A stretch of 64,000 bases of DNA from Fusibacter bizertensis (GTDB lineage: Bacteria; Bacillota; Clostridia; Peptostreptococcales; Acidaminobacteraceae): contig NZ_JARYZI010000008.1 in assembly GCF_029914245.1 (NCBI RefSeq), forward strand, positions 62,001-126,000, written 5' to 3'. This document shows, in pieces, positions 40,409 to 50,133 of this stretch. The position numbers were made by a program, and so were the translations under genes. Under the pieces are notes generated by a model that saw nothing but the letters and a program-made list of their open reading frames with translations, was not told where the DNA came from and did not search any database. The first letter of the stretch is position 1; each line of letters opens with the position of its first letter.

Positions 40409-41818
40409 CTACTCAAACATAAATTTATCTGCTTCTTCTGGCACTTCCATTGGATAATCACCATCAAAGCATGCTGTACATAGTCCGCACTTTTCAAAGT
40501 TAATTGATTTCACAAGTCCATCATTGCTAAGATAAGCCAAACTATCAGCGCCAACCATCTCTTTGATTTCTTCAACAGTATGCGTCGCACCTACGAGATG
40601 TTGTCTATTAGGCGTATCTATTCCAAAATAACACGAATGCGTTACCGGAGGCGAACTTACTCTAATATGAACCTCAGTTGCACCCGCCGCTTTTAACATA
40701 TTGACGATTCGTTTACTTGTAGTGCCTCTCACAATTGAATCATCAATCAAAATCAATCTTTTACCTCTTACTGTATTCTTCATGACATTGAGTTTTAAGC
40801 GGACGGCTAACTCTCTTGATTTTTGATCGGGCTGAATAAAAGTACGTCCCATATATTTGTTTTTAATCATCCCAACATTATAAGGAATTCCAGACTCTTC
40901 AGCATATCCGATTGCAGCTGCAATACCCGAATCTGGAACAGCTATGACCATATCTGCATCTACTGGGTTTTCTCTAGCTAGAATACGTCCTGATTCAACA
41001 CGCGCTTCATAGACATCTTTACCGTCAATTATACTATCTGGTCTTGCAAAATAAACATATTCAAAAGAACAAATCGCTTTTCTACAGCCCTGAGAAAATT
41101 TGATTGATTCAATACCATTTTCATCAATAATCACTATTTCCCCTGGTTCTACGTCACGCACAAATTCTGCGCCAACAACATCATGGGCACAAGACTCTGA
41201 CGCAAGTACATAACCACCATCCATCTTTGCAATTGAAAGCGGTCTTAAACCATTTGGATCACGTACACCTATGAGCATATGATCAATCATCACTACCAGC
41301 GCATATGAACCTTTAATTTCCTTAACAGATTCTATGACTGCTTCTTTCATCCCAAGATTATAGTTTTTAGCAATTAAGTTTGCGATTACTTCTGAATCAA
41401 TTGAGGTCTGGAAAATAGAACCTTCGTCTTCTAATCTATTTCTAATTTCAACTGCATTGACCAAGTTGCCATTGTGTGCAAGTGCGATACTTCCGCCCTT
41501 GTATCTAACAACAAGCGGTTGAGCATTAGACACATAACTCTCACCAGTTGTACTATATCTTACATGTCCTATACCGATATCTGCAGGTAATCGATTGAGA
41601 ATATCATCGTTAAAAACCTCTTGAACCAAACCCATTTCTTTGTAGTACTGCATTTTATCGCCCTTTAATACAGCGATTCCAGCACTTTCTTGGCCTCTAT
41701 GTTGAAGTGCAATAAGGCCAAAACAAAGCATATGTGAAATGCCTTCTATTCCCGGTGCATGTATACCAATTACGCCACACTCTTCATGTAATTTATCTAA
41801 CGACAAAAATTCGTCCAT
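40409..41818 (-). CDS. purF: Amidophosphoribosyltransferase
   Basis: First committed step of purine synthesis: glutamine + PRPP to phosphoribosylamine. A class II glutamine amidotransferase domain starts at the catalytic cysteine in EECGVIGIH (C14, so a 13-residue propeptide is removed). The PRPP site (LIDDSIVRGTTSKRIV) and four cysteines in the C-terminal half, including KCGLCTACF, indicate the oxygen-sensitive 4Fe-4S form known from Bacillus subtilis. 469 residues. Follows purC by 16 bases. Confidence 0.95.
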   Translation of the reverse strand: MDEFLSLDKLHEECGVIGIHAPGIEGISHMLCFGLIALQHRGQESAGIAVLKGDKMQYYKEMGLVQEVFNDDILNRLPADIGIGHVRYSTTGESYVSNAQPLVVRYKGGSIALAHNGNLVNAVEIRNRLEDEGSIFQTSIDSEVIANLIAKNYNLGMKEAVIESVKEIKGSYALVVMIDHMLIGVRDPNGLRPLSIAKMDGGYVLASESCAHDVVGAEFVRDVEPGEIVIIDENGIESIKFSQGCRKAICSFEYVYFARPDSIIDGKDVYEARVESGRILARENPVDADMVIAVPDSGIAAAIGYAEESGIPYNVGMIKNKYMGRTFIQPDQKSRELAVRLKLNVMKNTVRGKRLILIDDSIVRGTTSKRIVNMLKAAGATEVHIRVSSPPVTHSCYFGIDTPNRQHLVGATHTVEEIKEMVGADSLAYLSNDGLVKSINFEKCGLCTACFDGDYPMEVPEEADKFMFE

Positions 41819-41834
41819 TTATTCCTCCAACAGG

Positions 41835-42539
41835 TTATCCCTGGATTCTACTTAACACTTCTTGATAAGTTTGCTCTACGTCACCTAAATCTCTTCTAAA
41901 ACGGTCTTTATCCATCTTTTTGTTTGTCTCGGCGTCCCAAAGTCTACAAGTGTCTGGTGAAATTTCATCCGCCAAAATCACTTGACCTTTGAAAAGACCA
42001 AATTCTAATTTAAAGTCAACCAGTTTAAGCCCATGCTCTAAGAAAAAAGCCAATAGTAACTCATTGATTTTTAATGACATTACTTTGATCGCTTCAACTT
42101 GCTCTTTTGTAGCAAATTCCATAGCATATATATGATAATCATTAATCATGGGATCACCTAGTGCATCATCTTTATAACAAAATTCAAGGACCGTTTCTTT
42201 CATCACAACGCCTTCTTCAAGTCCAAGTCTTTTGGCAAGTGAACCTGCTGCAATGTTTCTAACAATCACTTCTAAAGGTAAAATTTTCACTGCTTTAACA
42301 TATTGTTCTCTATCACTTATTAGTTTTTCGAAATGTGTTGGGATTCCTTTTTCTTCAAGCATCTGAAATAATAAGGCGCTCATCTTGTTATTGACAACGC
42401 CTTTATCTAAGATGCTTCCCTTTTTCTCGCCATTAAAAGCTGTAGCATCATCCTTATATTCAACTAAATAATAATCTGGTTCTTCTGTTTTAAAAACTTT
42501 CTTCGCTTTTCCTTCATAAAGTTGCTCTAACTTATTCAT
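41835..42539 (-). CDS. purC: SAICAR synthetase
   Basis: Joins aspartate to CAIR using ATP. Has [14 protein letters not shown] at the start, [14 protein letters not shown]-like ATP loop (here [15 protein letters not shown]), [15 protein letters not shown] and LVDFKLEFG...[12 protein letters not shown]. Start at the ATG at 42539 (234 residues) behind GGGAGG; this leaves a ten-base gap to purE, so no overlap. Confidence 0.95.
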   Translation of the reverse strand: MNKLEQLYEGKAKKVFKTEEPDYYLVEYKDDATAFNGEKKGSILDKGVVNNKMSALLFQMLEEKGIPTHFEKLISDREQYVKAVKILPLEVIVRNIAAGSLAKRLGLEEGVVMKETVLEFCYKDDALGDPMINDYHIYAMEFATKEQVEAIKVMSLKINELLLAFFLEHGLKLVDFKLEFGLFKGQVILADEISPDTCRLWDAETNKKMDKDRFRRDLGDVEQTYQEVLSRIQG

Positions 42540-42549
42540 ATTTGCCTCC

Positions 42550-43035
42550 CTAGTATCTAGATTGAATTGATATATCTTTTTGAACAACAGCCATTGCCAT
42601 GTCTTTTTTATATTGTCTCATTTTTTCTTTTAATTCCGGGTATTTTACAGAAAGGATTTGAACAGCTAGTAACCCTGCATTTTCAGCGCCATCTACTGCT
42701 ACAGTTGCAACTGGTATACCACTTGGCATTTGAACCATTGACAATAGTGAATCTAAGCCATCAAGCGTAGAAGATTTTATAGGTATTCCGATAACTGGTA
42801 ATATAGTAACACCTGCGATTACACCCGCTAAATGTGCTGCTTTACCTGCTGCACCGATGATCACTTCAAAGCCTTCTTCTTCAGCACTCATGGCAAACTC
42901 AACTGCTAAATGCGGAGTTCTATGTGCTGATAACACTCTAGCAACAACAGTGACATCAAACTTCTTCAGTACATTGATACAACGTTCAACAATTGGAAAA
43001 TCCGAATCGCTGCCCATAAGAATAGCTACTTTCAT
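42550..43035 (-). CDS. purE: N5-carboxyaminoimidazole ribonucleotide mutase
   Basis: Moves the carboxyl group to make CAIR. 161 residues with [24 protein letters not shown] and [13 protein letters not shown], closer to the class I (PurK-dependent) than the class II type. No purK follows in the operon. First gene of purECFMNHD, behind AGGAGG, with PurBox-like sites in its promoter region. Confidence 0.93.
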   Translation of the reverse strand: MKVAILMGSDSDFPIVERCINVLKKFDVTVVARVLSAHRTPHLAVEFAMSAEEEGFEVIIGAAGKAAHLAGVIAGVTILPVIGIPIKSSTLDGLDSLLSMVQMPSGIPVATVAVDGAENAGLLAVQILSVKYPELKEKMRQYKKDMAMAVVQKDISIQSRY

Positions 43036-43045
43036 ACTTCCTCCT

Positions 43046-43138
43046 AAATCCGAATATTATTCGTGAGTTTCGTTTATTCATTCGTATAAATAAATGATAT
43101 AAAAAATACTACCATCAGTCAAGTTAAATACGAATATT
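43046..43138 (-). promoter_or_regulatory. PurR-type operator region and promoter of the pur operon
   Basis: Minus-strand promoter TTGACT (43117-43122), 17-base spacer, TATCAT (43094-43099). Two 13-base sites fit the PurBox consensus AWWWCCGAACWWT closely: AAATCCGAATATT (43046-43058, one mismatch) and AAATACGAATATT (43126-43138, two mismatches), the latter just upstream of the -35. Three further CGAA cores lie between at 43060-43084 in the other orientation. Confidence 0.65.
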
Positions 43139-43177
43139 TTTGTATCAAATAAATTTAATATTCAGAAATGTGCAAAT

Positions 43178-43204
43178 AAAAAAAAGCGCTTAAAGCGCTT
43201 TTTA
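43178..43204 (-). terminator. Terminator of the gal operon
   Basis: AAAGCGCTTAAAGCGCTTT hairpin with flanking A- and T-runs, 44 bases past the galM stop on the minus strand. Confidence 0.85.
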
Positions 43205-43247
43205 ATTCTTACTATAAATTTTGATAAACAAAACCATATGATCCAAT

Positions 43248-44243
43248 CTATTTTGCATTGAACTGATAAATCGTTTCATGAACATACTCAATTCCAGCCT
43301 CAACTAAATTAAGCTGATTTGAAAACTGCTGCATTTCAAAACAAATCCCTAAGTGGTTCTTGTAAGCTATGTTGTTTGTATAAATAACAACACTCGGCTG
43401 ATTACTTTGAATCGAAAGACTTCGCTTCGACACAGGATCACGATAGATTATCCCAGGCTTTGTATGATCGACTGGATCTTCAAGGGAAAATGGATGATCA
43501 ATACCTTTAATTTTATTTCGGTATGAATTTTCTATGGGTGCAAACTGTGCAAAATCTAATGCTGAGTTTTTAGTCTGAATTTTAGGTTCCAGCGGTAATC
43601 CATTTTGATCGAGTTCCTTGTAATATTGCGTATTTACAAACAGTAAATGTTCGTCTATTTTGTTTTTCTCATTGCCTGACAAGTTAAAATAGTAATGGCT
43701 GGTTAAATTAATATGACAATCTCTATCTGATCTAGCAAAATATTGAACGGTAAGTTGATTGTCATCCGTTAGTTTGAAAACAGCCTCAATCTCTATATTC
43801 CCGGGGAATCCATCACTTAAGTGTTCATGAAAATATTTCAAACTTACGCTACACCAGTCAGAGCCTAGCACTTCACCTGCATATTGCCATGTTTTTTGGT
43901 GAAGCCCATCTTTTCCGCCATGTAGATTACAAACACCTTCATTGACATCACTTTTATAGACTTTACCATCAATAGTGACTTCTCCACCTTTCAATCTACC
44001 GGCGTTTAATCCTATCGTAGTATTTAAGTAAATAGGATTATCTACAAATTTTGTCAATTCGTCATAAGTCATCAAGACATTTTCTGAAAATCCACTTTGA
44101 TCAGGTACATTAAGCTCAAGCATCAAGCATCCATGGGTTAACAACTTCATGGACATCCCTTGATTGTTAAATAAAGAGATGCAATCAACTCTCTTCTCAA
44201 GCAACACACTTAATTCTTCATGCTTGTTTATTTCAACACGCAT
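43248..44243 (-). CDS. galM: Aldose 1-epimerase (mutarotase)
   Basis: Interconverts alpha and beta galactose to feed galactokinase. 331 residues with NAGRLKGGEV, VCNLHGGKDGLHQK, a catalytic histidine in SHYYFNLSG and the glutamate in NLVEAGIEYVHE. Start at the ATG at 44243 behind GAGGAGG; it overlaps the galT stop by 11 bases. Last gene of galEKTM. Confidence 0.9.
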   Translation of the reverse strand: MRVEINKHEELSVLLEKRVDCISLFNNQGMSMKLLTHGCLMLELNVPDQSGFSENVLMTYDELTKFVDNPIYLNTTIGLNAGRLKGGEVTIDGKVYKSDVNEGVCNLHGGKDGLHQKTWQYAGEVLGSDWCSVSLKYFHEHLSDGFPGNIEIEAVFKLTDDNQLTVQYFARSDRDCHINLTSHYYFNLSGNEKNKIDEHLLFVNTQYYKELDQNGLPLEPKIQTKNSALDFAQFAPIENSYRNKIKGIDHPFSLEDPVDHTKPGIIYRDPVSKRSLSIQSNQPSVVIYTNNIAYKNHLGICFEMQQFSNQLNLVEAGIEYVHETIYQFNAK

Positions 44244-45801
44244 GATATCCCTCCTCACTAAATCTGAGAAATTGACTTATTCCTTCATAACTTGTTTTAA
44301 AAATACCTGCATCTTTAAGTGCAAATTCGAATTTCCTGCCAACTTCCCTCTTAAAAAACGCTTCGAGTTCAACTTTTACAGTGGCGTCAGTTGCTTCTTT
44401 TTGGAACAAAAGCACCTCGATTTCTGGCGTCAGATCAACTAACCATGGTACATGTTTAAGCAATTGCGGCTGTGCCTCTAATTTATGAGCATCAAAACCT
44501 ACCTCTTGTTTTTGTTTCATTATTTCTTCAATACAGGCTTTAATTTCTGCATCTAAACGCGCAGGCAACACTGCAAGCCCCATCACCTCAATCAATCCAA
44601 TATTCTCTTTTTTTATGTGGTGATGTTCAGTATGTGGATGGAATATGCCATCTGGGTGCATCTCATTTTTTCGATTATTACGAAGCGCGAGATACATCTC
44701 ATAGGTATTCCCTACTTTTCTTAAAATTGGTGTAATTGTGTTATGACGTTCATTGGTATGCGCTATCAAATCATACTGTTCATCAGAATAGTTGATCCAT
44801 GATTTTAGTAGATAAGCTGACCAGTTAATGATTTTTTCACGGTCATCACTTACTAATCTTACAACGGATAAGGGCCATTCAAGTACTTCCATGCGCAAGT
44901 CGTCATCAGTTGAAGGTTTGATCACATCAACAATATTGGCACGCATCATAGGCATCTCGTAGTTACCAGCTTGATAATGATCATGGGTCAGTATCGATCC
45001 ACCAACTGTATGCAAGTCTGCATTTGAGCCTATAAAATAATGAGGTACTAAGTCGACAAAATCGCAAAGCCTAATAAAAGTATTTCGAGTAATTTTCATA
45101 TCTCTATGGTCACGACATAGTACGATCGCATGCTCTGTATAGTATACATATGGTGAATACTGCATATACCATGGTTCATTGTCGAGCGTCATCTCGATAA
45201 TTCTATGGTTACTTCTAGCAGGATGACTGATATTTCCTGGATAACCAACATTATCCACACACAAAAGACACTTTGGATAAACTGAAGATCCCAATGTTTT
45301 GGCAAGTGCTATTTCTTTAGGATCTTTCTCAGGTTTGGATAGATTAATGGTAATATCTAACTCGCCAAAATCTGAAGGACACCTCCATGACACATTCTTA
45401 GCCACTCTGTCCATGCGGATATATGTTGAAGCGTTGGAAAGATTGTAAAAATATTCTGTAGCAAAGTGTGTTTTCGCCCTATGAAGTGACCAAAATATGT
45501 GATTAACCTCTGAATTCCTTGGCATCAAAAGTCCCATAATTTCAGATTGAAACATCTCCTCTTGATACGAGTAATCTAAAGGTTCACCGCTTTCTTTCAT
45601 TTCTATAGTCAACTGATTTAACAGACTGTAGATATCTTCTGTTTGTTTGCGATGCCTAATCACTAGGTCGATACTTTCTTCGATATGAAGTCTCTTCCAC
45701 AGTGCATTGCGCACCATCTCAACATCTAGTTCACTTAACATACCATTTTCAATTCCATATCCAATTAGTTGTTCAACATACTCGAATTTTTTATTCGACA
45801 C
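44233..45801 (-). CDS. galT: UDP-glucose-hexose-1-phosphate uridylyltransferase, type II
   Basis: Swaps UMP between UDP-glucose and galactose-1-phosphate. 522 residues, the long Firmicutes form without the short type's zinc-histidine architecture. Conserved: VSWRCPSDFGELDITINLSK, HPARSNHRI, GGSILTHDHYQAG (catalytic HxH-like block) and HPHTEHHHIKKENIGLIEV. Start is GTG behind AGGAGGG; overlaps the galK stop by 11 bases. Confidence 0.94.
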   Translation of the reverse strand: MSNKKFEYVEQLIGYGIENGMLSELDVEMVRNALWKRLHIEESIDLVIRHRKQTEDIYSLLNQLTIEMKESGEPLDYSYQEEMFQSEIMGLLMPRNSEVNHIFWSLHRAKTHFATEYFYNLSNASTYIRMDRVAKNVSWRCPSDFGELDITINLSKPEKDPKEIALAKTLGSSVYPKCLLCVDNVGYPGNISHPARSNHRIIEMTLDNEPWYMQYSPYVYYTEHAIVLCRDHRDMKITRNTFIRLCDFVDLVPHYFIGSNADLHTVGGSILTHDHYQAGNYEMPMMRANIVDVIKPSTDDDLRMEVLEWPLSVVRLVSDDREKIINWSAYLLKSWINYSDEQYDLIAHTNERHNTITPILRKVGNTYEMYLALRNNRKNEMHPDGIFHPHTEHHHIKKENIGLIEVMGLAVLPARLDAEIKACIEEIMKQKQEVGFDAHKLEAQPQLLKHVPWLVDLTPEIEVLLFQKEATDATVKVELEAFFKREVGRKFEFALKDAGIFKTSYEGISQFLRFSEEGYHAC

Positions 45802-46966
45802 GTGCAGTCCCTCCTGAAATTTGAGCTATATAAAATGCAGCTTCTAAACCTGTTTCGGCTTTATATTTATCAGCAATTGTTTTTTGATATGACGCACAAT
45901 GGTCCTTATGAACCAGCGCGATTGCACAACCACCAAATCCCGCACCAGTCATACGTGCGCCTAAGACGCCTCTGAGACCACGACTGAGCTTCACGACAAG
46001 ATCTAGTTCTTTGCAACTTACTTCAAAATAATTGCTTAAGGATTCATGCGAGCTATACATCCACTCACCAAAAACCACTAGATTCCCAGCATTTAAAGCT
46101 TCTTTACTTTTGATGGTTCTATGGTTTTCAACAATTGCGTGATAAGCTCTTTTATAAACAGAATCCGATGTCAACACTTCAGAAACAGATAAGAACTCGG
46201 TAGGTGTCAAATCACAAAGAGAAGTGATTTTTCTTAGATCAAAAGCAGATTGAAGTTTTGTAAATGCGGTATCACACTCCGTGCGTCTAAGGTTATATTC
46301 AGAGTCTACTAGACCACGTTTTTTGTTTGTATTTACAATTACAATGCGATAATCACCCAGTGTTGCAGGCACATTCTCATATTCAAGCGTATCACAATTC
46401 AAAAGAACTGCATGATCTTTTTTTCCCATAGCAATGGAAAATTGATCCATAATACCACAATTGACACCGTTAAATTGATTTTCTGATTTTTGGCAAAGTT
46501 TTGCAATTGCAACACCCTCTAAACCTAATCCATAGTACTCATTTGCAATAGTTGCCATAAGTACTTCAATTGAAGCTGAAGATGAAAGTCCAGCACCATT
46601 TGGTAGATCACCGAAAAACAACATATCAAAACCAAAAGGTGTTTTAAATCCCTCTTGCTGCAATATATACAAGACCCCCATTGGATAGTTTACCCAATCT
46701 AAGTCAGCATCATACTTTATTTTGTCCAGTTCAAATGACATTACGCCAAGTGATTCAAAATTGAGTGAAATAACATTTACTTTTTGGTCATCTCTTTTTC
46801 TTAAAACTGCATATGTCCCTAAATTTATCGCTACAGGTAAAACCATACCACCATTATAGTCAATATGTTCTCCTATCAGATTAACTCTTCCAGGTGAAAA
46901 AAATACACTTTCACTTGGTTCACCATATATCTCTTCAAATTTGTCTTTTAAAGCTTGAATCTTCAT
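45791..46966 (-). CDS. galK: Galactokinase
   Basis: Phosphorylates galactose at C1. GHMP kinase with GRVNLIGEHIDYNGG (galactose site), PNGAGLSSSASIEV (ATP loop) and MTGAGFGGCAIALV. 391 residues. Starts behind AGGAGGGG, 11 bases after galE. Confidence 0.96.
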   Translation of the reverse strand: MKIQALKDKFEEIYGEPSESVFFSPGRVNLIGEHIDYNGGMVLPVAINLGTYAVLRKRDDQKVNVISLNFESLGVMSFELDKIKYDADLDWVNYPMGVLYILQQEGFKTPFGFDMLFFGDLPNGAGLSSSASIEVLMATIANEYYGLGLEGVAIAKLCQKSENQFNGVNCGIMDQFSIAMGKKDHAVLLNCDTLEYENVPATLGDYRIVIVNTNKKRGLVDSEYNLRRTECDTAFTKLQSAFDLRKITSLCDLTPTEFLSVSEVLTSDSVYKRAYHAIVENHRTIKSKEALNAGNLVVFGEWMYSSHESLSNYFEVSCKELDLVVKLSRGLRGVLGARMTGAGFGGCAIALVHKDHCASYQKTIADKYKAETGLEAAFYIAQISGGTARVE

Positions 46967-46977
46967 TTTTACCCCTC

Positions 46978-47967
46978 CTAAACTGGCTTATAGCCATTTG
47001 GATGGCTCTTATGAAACGCCCAAGCATCTCTTATTATCGTCTCAACTTGCGTGTGTTTTGGCTTCCACCCTAAGATAGCGGTTGCTTTCTCAGAGGATGC
47101 AATCAACGTCGATGGATCACCCGCTCTTCGAGCTGCTGCTTTTTCGGGGATCGGATGACCTGTTATTTGACGTGCTACTTCGATAATCTCTCTAACCGAA
47201 AATCCATCTCCGCTTCCTAAATTGAAAATTTGACTTAAGCCATCAGCCCTTAGATAAGCTAGTGCTTTTAAATGTGCATCAATTAAGTCTACAACGTGGA
47301 TATAGTCTCGTATGCATGTACCATCTTTTGTTGGATAATCATCACCAAAAACAGTTATGAAATCTCTTTGACCAAGCGGAACTTGTAAAATCAAAGGAAT
47401 AAGATGTGTTTCCACACCATGTGCTTCACCAATACTTCCAGACGGATCAGCGCCTGCTACGTTGAAATAACGCAACGAAACAAAACGAATATCATGTGCT
47501 CTATCCGCCCACTTGAACATCTTTTCCATCATCAATTTTGATTCACCATATGGATTAGTTGGAAGTGTTTCGTTTTCTTCAGTGATAGGTACCACTTTTG
47601 GTTCTCCATACACAGCAGCCGTTGATGAAAACACGATTTTTTTTACATCGTATTTCTCCATAAGCTTAAGAACATTGATCGTTCCACCTACATTATTTTC
47701 AAAATACTTAATTGGAAGTCCAACTGACTCACCAACGAGAGAATTTGCACAGAAATGAAGGACAGCTTCAATCTTGTTCTCTTTAAATACTTTATCAAAA
47801 GCTTGCTCATCTCTAATGTCTATTTGATAAAATTTTGCAGCTTTGTTTACAGCTTCAATATGCCCAGTTTCAAGATTGTCGACTACTACAACCGATTCAC
47901 CGGCATCGATCAACATCTTAACTGCATGGCTACCGATATACCCCGCACCACCTAGTACCAATATCAT
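46978..47967 (-). CDS. galE: UDP-glucose 4-epimerase
   Basis: Interconverts UDP-galactose and UDP-glucose; the product also links to the glucan genes at the other end of the window. Extended short-chain dehydrogenase with GGAGYIGSHAV (NAD), a serine pair in SSTAAVYG and the YGESK active site. 329 residues, first gene of galEKTM. Confidence 0.95.
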   Translation of the reverse strand: MILVLGGAGYIGSHAVKMLIDAGESVVVVDNLETGHIEAVNKAAKFYQIDIRDEQAFDKVFKENKIEAVLHFCANSLVGESVGLPIKYFENNVGGTINVLKLMEKYDVKKIVFSSTAAVYGEPKVVPITEENETLPTNPYGESKLMMEKMFKWADRAHDIRFVSLRYFNVAGADPSGSIGEAHGVETHLIPLILQVPLGQRDFITVFGDDYPTKDGTCIRDYIHVVDLIDAHLKALAYLRADGLSQIFNLGSGDGFSVREIIEVARQITGHPIPEKAAARRAGDPSTLIASSEKATAILGWKPKHTQVETIIRDAWAFHKSHPNGYKPV

Positions 47968-48060
47968 ATGACTCTCCTTATAATTGAAATAATATTAATT
48001 TTACCACGTGCTTAACTTCCAAACACTAGTAATTAACATGCATAAAATTTAATTATCTTT

Positions 48061-48088
48061 ATCATATCATATTAGTTAATAAAATCAA
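48061..48088 (-). promoter_or_regulatory. Candidate promoter of the gal operon
   Basis: Minus strand: -35 TTGATT (48083-48088), 16-base spacer, -10 TATGAT (48061-48066), leaving a leader of about 85 bases with a CACGTG palindrome (48005-48010) before galE. No gal regulator gene is in the window. Confidence 0.45.
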
Positions 48089-48104
48089 TTATTTTAGTAA
48101 AATT

Positions 48105-48851
48105 TTACTTAGTCATTTTCTCAGTTAAAAAGTTCCAGTATTTTTTTGGCATCATCTGCCGATGTAGTTTGGGATTCTTGCGCTCGTCTATGGCGATATG
48201 ATCAAAATAAGCCTTCCACATTTTCTGATACTTTTCTTCTTTGCTTGAATAATATAAGTCTTCTATAGGGTCAAGATCACTAAAATGAACCGTTTCTTTA
48301 TTGTAGAAAGCAGCTTTTCTTCTCTTAGTATCGTGAATTACCCAAAGTTGATCACTCAGTCTTTCTTGAAAATGAGGTACCATTAAACCAATAAGATCAT
48401 ACGTTGGCTCAAATCTAGCGTAAAAAATCCCTTTATCTAGTTCAGCAAACCGAATTAAGCCTAGCATAATATGAGATTCTCTTGCTACAGCGTTGTAACA
48501 TTTATATAGATCCATGATTGCTTCATCAGAGTAGTTCTCCATGCCAAGCCCACCCAGTTTATAAGCGCGCTTTAGGCACCTGTATAGTTTTGTACCAAAA
48601 TCAGGATCTTCAGATAGATAGGCGTAACCAATTCTTCTAAAAGCTTCTTCTCCAAAGGTTTCTATGACCGATGCAACTACTTTCGATGCCTGATCAGGAA
48701 CTGTATATGTTTCAACAACTTCATCAAATATCTGATATTGATAAAGCTCCCTTATCTTAAGTTGATTTTCCTTTACTGGACCTTTATCGTAAAACATCTG
48801 AAAAATTGCTGATAAAGCACCTTCAAAACTACCGTCATACAGATAGACCAC
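48105..48851 (-). CDS. DUF4130 (TIGR03915) family DNA-metabolism protein
   Basis: A 248-residue protein of the family fused elsewhere to UdgX-type uracil-DNA glycosylases and usually paired with the radical SAM protein upstream. Clear blocks: VYLYDGSFEGALSAIFQ at the start, AYLSEDPDFGTKLYRCLKRAYKLG, EPTYDLIGLMVPHFQERL, VIHDTKRRKAAFYN and the terminal MMPKKYWNFLTE. Its first 17 bases overlap the end of the radical SAM gene, so the two are translationally coupled. Molecular role unproven; the pair is annotated as putative DNA repair or modification. Confidence 0.88.
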   Translation of the reverse strand: MVYLYDGSFEGALSAIFQMFYDKGPVKENQLKIRELYQYQIFDEVVETYTVPDQASKVVASVIETFGEEAFRRIGYAYLSEDPDFGTKLYRCLKRAYKLGGLGMENYSDEAIMDLYKCYNAVARESHIMLGLIRFAELDKGIFYARFEPTYDLIGLMVPHFQERLSDQLWVIHDTKRRKAAFYNKETVHFSDLDPIEDLYYSSKEEKYQKMWKAYFDHIAIDERKNPKLHRQMMPKKYWNFLTEKMTK

Positions 48852-50118
48852 CTAAATCACCTCCAAATGTTTGTGGAAAGAGCTCAACCATCGTCAGTTG
48901 ATTTGCTTTTTTTCCAGGCGCATCAATAAGGATCTGCTTTAACTTCCATGGCTCCAAATCAATTGCACCATAGTATTTTCCATTACATGTGACAAAATAT
49001 TTGGCACGCTTCATGACCACTCCGATTTTAGCAAGTCCTTCAAAAGTTATGTTACCAAACCTTCTCGCAGCAATAATTCTCCTTGCAGTTACATTTCCGA
49101 TTCCTGGAATTCTAAGCAACTCCATAAATGTCACTTTATTGATCTCCATAGGAAAAAGTTGTGGGTTCCGAATCGCCCATTGGCATTTTGGATCAACTTC
49201 CATATCCAGATTGGGATCTTCTCTTGTAAGAATTTCATCTGCTGTGAACCCATAAAATCTGAGTAACCAATCAGCTTGGTAAATCCGGTGTTCTCGCCGT
49301 AGTGAATGTACTTGATTCATAGGAACTATTGCCGATTTTCCAACCGGTACGTATGCTGAGTAATAAACCCGTTTAAGCTTCATTCTGTTGTATAGTGCTT
49401 CAGAGATTTTAATGATTTTCAAATCTACTTCATCTGTGGCCCCTACAATCAATTGCGTGCTTTGACCAGCAGGTACAAAAGAGGGGACACTTTTGTACCT
49501 GCTAGCCATAGCTTTACTCTGTTCTATTTTATCTTTAATCATCCCCATTGGTGCAATCATATCCGACCTACTCTTTTCAGGTGCAAGTAGCCTTAAACTT
49601 TTTGTTGTTGGAAGTTCAATGTTGATACTCATACGATCAACATAAAGGCCAGCAGTTTCTATAAGGTGCTGATCCGCACCAGGAATTCCCTTGAGGTGAA
49701 TGTATCCATTGAAATGTTCCACCTCTCTCAAGCGCTTTACAACGGCAATAAGAAGTTCCATCGTATGATTAGGATTTCTAACCACGCCAGAACTCAGGAA
49801 AAGCCCTTCTATATAGTTTCTTCTATAAAAGCTAATGGTTAAGTCCACAACTTCATCCGGGGTAAATTCTGCACGAGACATGGCTGAATTTGAGCTGCGA
49901 TTGATACAATACGCACAATCATAGATACATTTATTTGTAAAAAGTATTTTAAGTAGCGAGATGCATCTACCATCTTCTGAGAAACTATGGCAAATTCCAG
50001 GCAATGCAGCATTTCCCAGCGCGCCTTTAACAGCTTTTCTATCACTACCACTCGATGAGCATGACACGTCATATTTGGCCGCATCTGCCAAGATTTGAAG
50101 TTTTTCTAAAGCATCCAT
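48835..50118 (-). CDS. Putative DNA modification/repair radical SAM protein (TIGR03916)
   Basis: A 427-residue radical SAM enzyme. The 4Fe-4S cysteines are C64, C68 and C71 in TNKCIYDCAYC. The chain ends with a helix-hairpin-helix (LLRIPGIGNVTARRIIAARRF, about 340-360), a DNA-binding module, and a short tail ending in the DUF4130 overlap. The usual partner gene follows directly. Its promoter contains a perfect LexA/DinR box (50134-50147), so DNA damage probably induces it. Substrate unknown; DNA base or cross-link chemistry is inference. Confidence 0.88.
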   Translation of the reverse strand: MDALEKLQILADAAKYDVSCSSSGSDRKAVKGALGNAALPGICHSFSEDGRCISLLKILFTNKCIYDCAYCINRSSNSAMSRAEFTPDEVVDLTISFYRRNYIEGLFLSSGVVRNPNHTMELLIAVVKRLREVEHFNGYIHLKGIPGADQHLIETAGLYVDRMSINIELPTTKSLRLLAPEKSRSDMIAPMGMIKDKIEQSKAMASRYKSVPSFVPAGQSTQLIVGATDEVDLKIIKISEALYNRMKLKRVYYSAYVPVGKSAIVPMNQVHSLRREHRIYQADWLLRFYGFTADEILTREDPNLDMEVDPKCQWAIRNPQLFPMEINKVTFMELLRIPGIGNVTARRIIAARRFGNITFEGLAKIGVVMKRAKYFVTCNGKYYGAIDLEPWKLKQILIDAPGKKANQLTMVELFPQTFGGDLGGLSV

Positions 50119-50133
50119 AAGTACTCCTTTGCT

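Noticed and set aside
43036-43177. Guanine riboswitch before purE
   Set aside because: The conserved purine aptamer core is not found; the region is explained by promoter and CGAA boxes.
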